Assembly: GCF_051622035.1 (NCBI RefSeq) | Contig: NC_135356.1 | Coordinates: forward strand, 9,832,579-9,896,578 | Source of the DNA: Arctopsyche grandis | Lineage: Eukaryota; Arthropoda; Insecta; Trichoptera; Hydropsychidae | Length of the DNA: 64,000 nt | Reading direction: 5' to 3' | Part shown: positions 49,289-61,200 of the stretch, in pieces | Layout of the letters: every line of letters begins with the position of its first letter | How positions within the stretch are numbered: the stretch's first letter is position 1 | Translations under genes and position numbers: made by a program | Notes under the pieces: model-generated | What the model was told of the DNA's origin: nothing | Databases searched by the model: none | What the model saw: the letters and a program-made list of their open reading frames with translations, nothing else

Positions 49289-52200
49289 ATGGATCATGAC
49301 ATTCAAGAGGGAATTCTGAATTTTACATTCGATCACATATACGCTTGTCACACTGAAAATGTGGATATTGTGAACGACAGCGTGCTTCACAATTATGAAA
49401 ATGATCAAGCTCACCATGAAATAATGCAATTGAAGTCCAGGTTGAACAGTTCGCTAAGGGAAAATTGCAAACTCAAAGATCTAGTTCTTATAAATTTGGA
49501 TCTGTTGCAGCAGCAAAGCGACGAAATAACACAAAAAGACAGAGAGATATCTCTGTACCAACAAGAAGTCGAAAAGGTATGGACTTAACTATACAATACA
49601 CACACACACACCTGTGTGTGTGTAATTTCAATCTTGCGCATTTTTAAAATTTATTTTTATCTAATTTAGCGACACATATATACATATATATATATATATA
49701 TCTTTAATATGCGCATTCATTATACTAATGTTTCAATTTGTGTTTATTTTAATATATGATTGAATTTACAGTTGTATTATAGGTACATACATACATAATA
49801 TTGTAATTATATTATAAGATTAGTCTCACGACGCTTTACTAAAATAATTCGCAATCATATTATCACCAAACTACATTATAAGTGTACGTAAATTTGCAAA
49901 ATCATTTTTTTATGTTGCAATGTATCGCCGTGCCACGTCTCCGGATCGCAAAAGTATCCACAATATGCCGAAAAACCATCTCATCATTATGTCAGAGGAT
50001 ATAGATTTTTTGTCACTCCTACTTTACTTATATATATATATGTGTATAAAGATGAATGTTTGCCTGTTTGTTTGTTTGTTTGTTTATTTATTTGTCTGTT
50101 TGAAAACTGTTTGTTATGCAAAACAACAGTTTTCAATTCAGAAACGCTAAATTTGACGTACTTTTTGATGGCACTCTGATGTATGTATACCACAATATTT
50201 TCCGGAAAAGTTTCAATTTTTAAATAATTTTCAAATTTGGCACTTATCGGTACTTATACGGGCGCATCTGAGCATTCAGTATACACACTTACTTTTCTGA
50301 CACATACAAATACACGGCAGTTACATTAATTTGCCTCTAGGCGTCGCAAACAGCTTTAGTAAAGTGACAGTACGCAACCTGCTATATGAACGTTACATCG
50401 AACAATATCACTTTATTAGGCTTGTATTTTTCGGGTCATATGTATATTGAATGGTCAGAGTTTAAACTGGATTGGTCATAATTTACATCAAATGTTAATA
50501 ATTATTGTGATAAGATGGTCAGAATCTTTTTTTTTTTTCAGTTGGCAATAATGTTATAAACGCTGCAACGTCGAAGATTAGTAAAACTGGTCGATCTGTC
50601 CATATCCATTAGATTTTTATTCGATTTTCGTTCTGACCAAAAGTCGATTTAAATTCTGATCATCAAAAATGTTGCCTAGGTTCCTGGTGGAGGACTAGGA
50701 CTAGGACCCTAGGACCTGATCAAACGTATGCAGTTGTATGGAGCATGTGACACCAGGCAACTCACCGGTTGCCCAAGTCATAAAGTCGCCCGACTAGCAA
50801 AATTAGTTGCCAGCGTCGAGTCTGGTCACGGTGATTTTATTACTCGAGCAACCATCGCGATCCTTCAAAACACAATATAACATTGTATTGAAGGGTGCCA
50901 CACTTGGTGATTAGTTTCCGGATAATATGAATACGTGTGACTGTATCATCACATATTGAAAACTCTTGTAGGTATTAGTAAGCGGATTCTTGGTCGCATC
51001 TGGTTGCCCGAGTTGGGTGATCAAGAGCGACCATGTGCAACTATGCTTGGGAAACAAAGTCACCTGGGCTCGTATTGCAGAGAGAATATCTTCAAATGGA
51101 TCTTATAGGTAGAATATATGTATATAAAAACGGACGCGATCTATGTTTGTGGGTATGTATGTGGCGGATCGTGGACAAGTATGGAGATTTAAAAAAAATA
51201 AATTTTAGAATGCCAGGAGTATACGTCACAGGGATGTGGCGTGAAATGGGGTAGCGGGGAAGTGGGGTCTGACGTGTGCTTCAGATATTGAGCGCCTGAG
51301 CTGGAACGGGTGGCGTCAGCGTCAGATGCGCGGGAGCGTACAGACATGCAGGAATACACACACATTAATTCATCATTTCGACGGCGAGCGTTTAATTAGT
51401 ACACTCCACTTGTTACTATTAATACGCGCGCGCGCCTATAAATTACCTCACACTATATTTATATATATATATATAACATACAACTTTATTTTAATTCGTG
51501 TATCAATTACTTTCCGAAGCCACCCATTGAAATCAACGGGCACAACACTAGTGTATAATAAAATTATTTTGGAAATGCGTTTTTGATTTTTATCGACGTA
51601 ACGTCAATCACTGGTTGCATACTGTCACTTTACTTCAACTGCTTGCGACATCTAGAGGCCATTTATATTAGTGCCGTGTATTTGTATGCGCAAGTGAAAG
51701 TGTGTATATAAAGTGGTGCCCGTATAACCAATAAGTACCTCGAATTTTCCCAGCAATTCGGTGGTTGAGTGGTTCGTAAAAATATTTCATTTACGAAGGT
51801 TCTATCGAGATGCACACACCCTCGCTATTGGTAAGTGCATTCTGAATAATAAAAATGTACAAAATAAGACTTTTAAAAGAGTCATAAATAATACAAAAAA
51901 ATTATACCGAGGAGATGGTATTAAATTATTTAGAATCATTTCTCCACCAGAGGAATGTGCGATGTTTGCTTTTATTGTTTCCCACTGAAGAAACGTTTAC
52001 CAATGGCGCAAAACTTTGCAGTACTTTCGCAAATGAAATCGAGTATGTCAAGCTCTGTATTCTTGTTAAGGTCTATTCATATCGCACAGCATATGAATAG
52101 ACCTTATGAACTCGCATGCGCCAATGGAATATACGTATATAATGCACTAAAGAATATTTTATGTACTTATTAGTTACATGCAGCTGTCGCTGTGTGCTGT

Positions 52201-55200
52201 ATTAATGTGAATAGACCTTTATTATGTAATCCAATAATTCCCTACCTTTTGAAGTCGAAATATTTTCTACCAAGATTTAAAAAGCTACTTAACTGGCTTT
52301 ATATAGAGTAGTTATCATCCAAATAACAAAGCTTTCCAACAAAGGACTATTCTTATGTATAGTAAGAATTTTCCTATGTACATACATAAGGCGTTCCAAA
52401 AGTTCCTGGAAAGTGATTTATTATTCGTAAACGGAATGTAATATTTATAGTTAATGCGAGTGTAAACTTTTTGATACTACATAGTTTTATGAAATTACCC
52501 TTGCATTTACAAAGAAGGATTCGACATAATTTGAAATAAGCATCGGCGTTTAATTACGTAGTTAAATTGGATTGGAATTCTTTAAAATTGGTTTAAGGCG
52601 CAAATCATACGACATGGACGCGCTTAAGGTTCCCAGCAGGGAAGGGTGTTTCTTCTTCAAATGTGGGACATTTGAAGAAGAAACAAATAAATAAAACATC
52701 ACCGAAAAACTTTCGGGGGTGAGTTTTGGTCTGGATTGCGAAGGCATATATTTGACGTAATACTATCTAAAAAAAAAAACGTTTAACCCTTCGAATGTTA
52801 AACAACGATATATCGTTATTTCTTTGCGCTCGATTAGTTTTCTAATTCCACTATTTTGTATCTATAATAATATAGAATAATAAAAAAGACAGTGACCGGT
52901 AAAATGCATCCAAACTTTCAATGATGCTCAAGGAGAACTAACGCAATAAAATTCCACAAAAAAGCGTCAAGGGGTATTTGTATGTTATCCGAGGGTGCTA
53001 ACCTTTTTTTTTATGGAATTCTATGCTTCTAATCTATGCTCTAAGTTCTTTTTGAGCATCTTTGAAAGTTCGGACGTTTCGAGAGTGCGCCACTATTCGG
53101 TGCAATTTGGTGGATTGCAACAAAAACAATCGAAAATCGTTTTCTATTATAGAGGTCATGAGCCGTAGTGCAACTAAAATGCGCACCAAATGTTAACGAT
53201 ACCATAATCATAAACTGTCACCCAGTAGTGCAATTCATTCGCACGCGCGCATTTACAACCACAACAAAAGAAAGAGAGAGTGAGGCCAAACACCCGCTTC
53301 AAATGTATTGTTTCAGATACAATGCACAGTAAAGTATGGCATGCTCGGCCATACTTTACTCGTTAATATATAATCAAAGAGGGTTAATCGTTTTCATGAA
53401 GATCGAGAGAACATCAAAGGCAACGGTCATTTCTACAGAAAATATCCTTGCTCTGTAAACAGTACAATTGATAAACAAGACTCTGACCATGTCTGTAGGA
53501 TCTGAAATAAGCTAAATATATGCAAAGTGACTATTTTTGTAGTAGCTACATATAAAAAGAAACTGATATGAAAGGCTTAAGAGGGCTGGACACCAGCACC
53601 TGGTCCATACAAACGTATTATACTTCTCCCTTCCTCAATTATGACAATAGAGATATTATTTTTTAATATGCTAAGGATATCCACCATTGGCATGCATCTG
53701 TGCTTTTATTTTTTATAGGAGCTAGGAGCCGCCAAACATCTATAAAATCGCCTCTTTTTTACACCCACGAAAAGAGTCCAGCGTGCTTATTTAACGGTCG
53801 ATTTAAAAAAAATACCCGCACATTTGCATAGAAAATATCTTTCTCATACCGATGATGAAAAATTTTTTTAAAAATTGGTCCAGTTTCGGAGGAGAAAATT
53901 GGAGAATACGAAACCTCGATTTTGTCGATTTAAAATACGTATTATCTGGTCGAAGCGCAACTGTCGCATTCACTCAATATATATATCGAAGAAAGGAACG
54001 GCAACAAAATTAAGGTTTCGGGTGTACAGCCCTCTTAATTCAGTTTCATTTATATTCATATTTTCCGGGAACATTTTGAACGCTCCCCCGTATTTCATAT
54101 TCATTCACCGTATTACAGACGCATCACTATTGCTTTCCGAAGACGTGCCACGTTAAAAAAAAACTTTCTGTGCTTTACGTGTACGTATGTGCATGTTGAT
54201 TCTCTCTCGGAGTAAGTGCGCCATAATTTGAATGCTTTCATTTGTAATTTCAGCTAAAACTATTACTAAATCAGGCGGAGGGTGGATCGATTAATCTGCG
54301 TCTCCAAAATTTAAACCCACCTCCTTTGATACATTTGACGACGCCCTGTCAGCCGGTGACCATTTTACCGGAGTCGACGAATCAAGTATGCGACCGCAAG
54401 AGCGCCAACGACTCGCCGAGTGACCATAATATACGCATAATATACTGCGTTCGCCGGCTATTCACTTGTTTGCTTTGATTTTCCAGGTCCAGTATACAAG
54501 TATATCCAGTATAATAAGTTCTCACAGCGGCAGTATCGTCACCAAGAAGTCGTTGGATAAAAAGCATGATACGATCACATCTTATGCAGGTTAGTCGTAA
54601 TTGTCAAGTCGATGCGAGATAATTTCCGTGCTGTTTTTTTATGTGAGTTCGTTTTTGTTGTTTCAGAAGCACTTCCGTGCACGAAGGTGGGCTCTCTAAT
54701 CGACACCAGGTATTTGCAATGTACGGACAGCGTGTTCGAAACACAGCCCAACATATGCATTCAAAATTTACCCGTCATTCAGACTAAGATTCAGCCGATC
54801 ATTCAGAATAAGATTCAGCCGATCGTTCAGAATAAGATCCAGCCGATCATTCAGAAAATTCAGCCGATCATTCAGAATAAGATTCAGCCGATCATTCACG
54901 CTAAGATTCAGCCGATCATTCAGAATAAGTTTCAGCCGATCATTCAGAATAAGTTTCAGCCGATCATTCAGAATAAGTTTCAGCCGATCATTCAGAATAA
55001 GATCCAGCCGATCATTCAGAATAAGATCCAGCCGATCATTCAGAATAAGATCCAGCCGATCATTCAGAATAAGATCCAGCCGATTATTCAAAATAAGATC
55101 CAGCCGATCATTCAGAATAAGATCCAGCCGATCATTCAGAATAAGTTTCAGCCGATCATTCAGAATAAGATCCAGCCGATCATTCAGAATAAGATCCAGC

Positions 55201-58200
55201 CGATCATTCAGAATAAGATCCAGCCGATCATTCAGAATAAGATCCAGCCGATCATTCAGAATAAGATCCAGCCGATCATTCAGAATAAGATCCAGCCGAT
55301 CATACAAACTTCGATTCACTCGGTGGGAAAGGCACCGTTAACAGTCATTCAATCGGCAGGCGGTAATCCAGTGTAAGTTGAAACATTTTCGCCATAATCA
55401 AAAGTTAACGTTTTTCCTTCATAAAGGATAACAGCATCCAGCTAGCCAACTTAAATATTTTTTTATTTAATTGTCTGTTTTAAAATGTGTTTTTTAAATT
55501 GAATTTGATTTTTTCAGACATTTTAAAAGTATACAAATGAATAAAATCCCCATATGTAATTCAATAGCAGCAAATTTATTTGACAATGAAAAACGACTAA
55601 AAAACACAGGTATATTCAAATTAAAATTACATTATATGTACATATGTATTTATATTTGTTAGTAAATTTTTTTATTTTTTTTTTAAGAATACGTTATTAC
55701 TAAAGAAACTGGGTCAAGAATAGGAGAAACTCATTTTTTGACTTTAAATAAGAAATGTAAAACAATTTTTACATATGAAAAGAGTTCTAAGAAAAATGTG
55801 AAGAAAATCATAAAGACGACAGGTCCTATTTGCGATTTGAGTAATAAGTTGCAGAAGAGTAAAGATCAACTTCATTCCTTCACTCCCATAATAGTGGGAA
55901 AAGGTCATTCGGAAAACTTCATAGTTGCTAATTCTTTGAAGAGTGAAAAATCGCCATTTCCCAAATATAGTAGCTTCTTGAATAACGAATTGAGTGTGAA
56001 GAGCGATCACGAGTATCTAAGTAATGTAATTATCCCGGAAACAGTCAGTCCAATTAAAATCGCAACAAACGAAGTTAAATCAACGCAGAGAAGATTTTTC
56101 ACTTCGAGTCTGAAGGAAAAGGTCAGCTGCAGAGACTTTTCCTACGGCGAATCCTTGGGAAATATCAAATACGATGTCAAAACAGATATTTTAGAATACC
56201 TAGAAGGGAACAACTCAAATAGCCAAACTGAAATTGATATTATAGATACAAACTTTGACAATGATATTTATAGTATTAATAATTTGTCACCCCGCTCCGA
56301 ATCCCCTATAGATATTGTAAGAGAAATTAACTAAAACTTTTAATTTATATTTATATAAGTTGTGTTTATTTTTAAACGTTTGTTTAAATTTTAGGATAAA
56401 AAAATCGGCATACGAGAATCTCTCGACGATAGTATTATTTTACAAGACGAAATAATGGATAAAATGATGGAGTCAAAAAAAAATCCGACATCGTCTTATC
56501 TATATAGTCATAACAAGATGTACATGGGAAGCTATCTAAACACTCAATATGGAAAGTCGAAAACTAATAAAAAGCGCACTACGAGCACACTTTCTTCACA
56601 ATCAAACGAATCTCCAACCGTATATATAATTTTTGCTTATAAATACAATAACCGTATAATACATATAGCTTTAAACTAATTGATTCACATGTGACTGAAA
56701 TGTTAAATGTATTGTTCATTGCGATTTAAATGAAATTGTTTTGTTTTAGAATAACACACCCCAGTCTAGTTCCAAAACCACTGCAAATAAAAAACGAAAC
56801 GTCAGAAGAAAACGCGCCCTCAGTTCCGCGTCAAAAGTCTCCACTATATCTCACAGCGATTCTCCGTTGCCGTATTCGTGGTCTTTTTCCGGACAGGATT
56901 TCAAAATACTCTTCGACGACATAAAAAGCAACTACTTTATGCCTGTGTTCGGGTCGAATCAGTCGTATTTCTCGTCGATGCAACTCAACAGTAAGGAAGA
57001 AGCCAAAGATACAGTCAGCTTGGAAGTGAGTTTTCGAATTTTGCATGCACGTATTCGTAACATATGCAAAGTGTTTTGTTATATATGTATTATGTACATT
57101 TTATTCACCAACAAGGTGCCGAGCTGGCGGATCAAAGTCTACACTCCAGATGAGTATATTCACACGACTGAAAATGTAGACGAGGAGAGTTATCTTAAAA
57201 GACATCTGAAAATGGAAACTGAAGAAAAACGTAGGAAAAGGTAATATTGTTGATTATGTACAATGACAAATTGTTGGGTGATTATTGGTCACAAAGCGCT
57301 CGCCCAAAAGTCACTAAAATTTCTATAACGGAACATCTGGCAGCCGAAAAGTTCATCATACTAACGATAACTATCATACTGTTACGTACACCGCTGAGTA
57401 AGTGCAATCGGATTAGGCCGAGTAGCATCCCAGAGACTGTGTGACCGTTATAATTGGTTTCAAGGATTATGTCCAGACTAAGTGCAAGTAGGCTAAACAA
57501 TGGCCACCAAATTGGCGTAGTAAGCGGCAGTCGATCCCTTCTCAGAAGTGATCGATAGCGTGGGACTTAGTGTCGTGGGAATACATATCCGGGTAACCAA
57601 GTAACCGGACGTCGAAGATGTCCTAAGCGACCTGTCCCTTTATAAGGAGGTACTAAGATCATATCAAGACATTCTGGACGGAGCACTGCCAGTGTATGTA
57701 TCTCCTTAATCACCAATAAATGCTGTGAAACGACTTTGGCCTTTTACTTGGATCCTCCACCCACCTCTACGCAACAATATTAACGAGAATTCGAGTGCCA
57801 AATATTCCATATTCGTGATTTTCATGGCAAAAATTGCCTTTTGGGCGATCGTGATATGACTAATAATCCAATTACCAGTGATTATATGTATTAAGTACAT
57901 ATACAGGGCATAAATGTTGCATCAAAAATCGATGCAAATGGCTTTTTAGGCATTAGGCAGTTTGGAATGTGTTTATTTTCAGTGTTAAATGTCCAAAATG
58001 ATTAAAATTTTCAACTGGCAGCACCGTTTTCCTAATTCCCACTACTCACTCTAATACAAATAAGTTATATTGCAACGTAATAGTAACTCTTTGTAATAAG
58101 TTGTGGCGAGTAGCGAGCCTTCAGTCAGTTTGACAGTCCTTTTGTTGCACCACTGATGCATCTGTAAGAGTGACTACACTGACGCATGCTTAAGGGTGGC

Positions 58201-61200
58201 AACACAGTCCAACCGAGTCGTAATAAATGCGATGACTCTTTCGAAATTATACATATATTAGATATTAGATTACGAATGGACTTTATGTATTTATATTACA
58301 TTATTCACCTGAGATTTATTTTAAATTATTTACAATTCAATCTAGGTTAACGTTTTTAAGAATCTAGTTATTAGAGTTAAATTGGCTTAGTCTCAATTTT
58401 ATCGTAAGCTTATATATATCAAAGGTGGCGTTTTGTTTCAGATGGGATTTTCAAATGATACGAGAGCAGCGTCACATAGAAAAGTTAAAACAGCGCCAAG
58501 AGAGGAGGAATTCCGGTGGTTTCAAACATGGTAGAAATTCTAAAGTCGTATGTAGCACTTTTACGGAGGAGGAGCCTTCCTCGTTTTATCCGTCGCCTGA
58601 CGATTTATTTTCAATTGAAATACGAGACTCGCTTCCTGTTACTGCTTTCGGCGAGTGTATACCAGATTTGCCTCCACGGTATAATTTTTCATTATTATAT
58701 TATATACATATACATAAATATATTGGTTAAATTATGTACGTATTTTTATCTCCTATAAAATATTCCATATCGCGGATTAGCGCGAATATAAAAACATGAA
58801 CATTATGCTTATAGTCTGTTATTTGCGCCGAGTATTGAAAATAGATAAATATGTGCGCAGTTAATGTTTGCCGATATGCGAAAATGATGTCGTATTCTTG
58901 CTACCCCTTTTTATTTGTGCTGTTGTTGTTTTTATCCGTTTCTTTGTATGTAAGTGTTTTCAAATGAAACTTGTCTCCAAGCTAAAATTATTATTTTATA
59001 ATCGATTACGACAATTAAGTCGACATGTTTTCGATTCTTGTCATTTGCGAATAGTTTGCGTTTATTTATTGTTGCTGCGTATTATCTAAAGGTGTGATCA
59101 AGAAATGGTTATTAATAAGACTTCCATGTTTAGAAAATATGATAAAATAGAATAGAAAGGGGTAAAATAGAACATCTGTACCGTTACGTCATCAATGATT
59201 ATGATTTAACGTACACACGTTATCTAGAATTGGACAGTCGGTCTGGATTTTATAACCACCCAAATGTTGATAAAAATACATGCAAAAATTGATGTTTAAT
59301 CCACACTAAATGATGGTGGATTTTAAGAATATTTTTTTCTCTGTCGACTGTTTTACATATATAGTTAATCTCCAACGCTTTTTTCATCTATGAGTGACTA
59401 GACTTCAAAATGTGGCCCGTCATGGTCCTTCATTCCGCTACTTGCAGTGCCTCGGCTACAGTTTTCTCAGAATGACCAGTTTTTCTAGACTGTCCTAGTC
59501 TTGCCTCTCGATGTGCTCAAAGAACTGAAGACAGATGGATCCCTACACCCTATCGCCCTATGGCCAACTCACAGCTCTTGCAGGATAGAGGCATAAGTTC
59601 TTCTTGCTGTCCAGAAGATTTAAAGCAACCATCTCCAGCACCACATCTCAAAAGCGTCTATTCTCTATCTCCCTCGAGCCCACACTGTCTATGTCTCCAC
59701 TCCGTACAGAAATACACAGAAGACCTACGCTCGAACCAGGCGCATTTTCATAGACACGGTGATGTCTCGGTCTTCCCAAATTTTGCTCAGTTTCGACACC
59801 AGCTTTTCGCCTTTTTATTTAAGTATCACACCCTCTGTCGTCGTCCAGCAGTGTTGATCCGAGATTGATGAATCCATCTACAACTTCAAAATCAGATAAA
59901 GCATCTGTCGTCACAAGTTGACCAAGTTGTTCCACCGTCATAATCTTGGTTTTCGCTCTGTTCATCTTGAGTCCTAGCGTTTTACTTTCATGTTACGGAT
60001 GATGAGATAGATCCGCCATTTCCTCTTCTTTTTCATGTGCCCTGTCCTACTCGGACATTGGCAACCAGTACTCCATCCACGGCTGCTCTGAATAGTGCTT
60101 GGGTGCTGAGGCCGTATCACTGGCGAAGATTCTTCAACCTTGATTTTTTTCGCCAGCCATGGCTTACGACCTTTCCCTGGATTACTAGGCTTATTTCTGG
60201 TTCCACATCACATGTCCAAGCTAATCTAATTTCCTATTCGTAGTTGGTTATGAGAGTGATGTCATCAGCGTATCTGATATCGGATTGATAACCTTCTCTC
60301 CCAGTCCTCAAGCGGCTTTCTGATGACGTGCCAAATATTGATAATATTTACAGCATGTTTGACAAAATACATAATACAACTGCTTTTTAAACATCACAGT
60401 CGTATTCCCTATTTATGAGGAACTTGATCATGAAGTAGTGGTTTCCATTTATTTCTCGTTTTACTTTTACATTTATTTCATTTCAAGTGAAAATGTATCA
60501 AACAATGAATTTACTACGTTTAACTCTATAAATTTAACCCTAACAACCCAATCTTAAATGAATAGGGCCAACCCTTACTTAACCTAACCTATCCTTAACC
60601 CTTAAATAATACCAACCCTAACAATCTAATCTTAAATGAATAAAACCAACCATGAAAATGTAACTGGTTATGATTTCACTGAAACGTCACTGAAAATAGA
60701 TTTTCACTTGAAATATAATTTCACTGTGACATACATATAACATATAACTTTATTTTAATGCGTGTATCAATTCCTTTCCGAAGCCACCCGTTGAAATCAA
60801 CGGGCACAACACTAGTATAAATATAATTGTTTATCGATGTTTGTAATCGGCCAGGAAAAGCGCATTGGATTTACTGCCTTAGGCCTTCCTGGTATATATT
60901 GTAATGTAGTAACATGAGAAAGAGTATCCACTGTCTGTGCAAGTGCATTCGTGAGTCAACAATAGAGACCCCGGATTACGTTAACGGGACTGAGTAAGTG
61001 CCCGAATAAAGGATACGCTGGAGTTCTCACAGACCTGGGCGAATGCGTGCGTAAACAATAGCCCCGCCACGGTATACCTTTACGTGTTTAGACATTAGAC
61101 ACATTAACACAATGGTGGCCGCTGACTCATATTTGTATCTTGCTGGGTGCACAACGCTTAGTGGCCGCTGGTACATACATATATGTATGATTTACGACTG

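Noticed and set aside
49924..50150. 76-residue frame with Phe-Val-Cys repeats
   Set aside because: Runs through a (GTTT)n microsatellite within MSL1 intron 1.
54768..55319. 183-residue antisense frame across the MSL1 repeat (NDRLDLIL units)
   Set aside because: It is the mirror of the sense repeat; the sense frame is joined by consensus splice sites to MSL1 exons on both sides.
56455..56679. Reading MSL1 exon 7 through to the TAA at 56679
   Set aside because: The frame beyond 56619 is AT-rich intron; ACC|GTATAT with the acceptor at 56749 keeps frame into the conserved exon 8.
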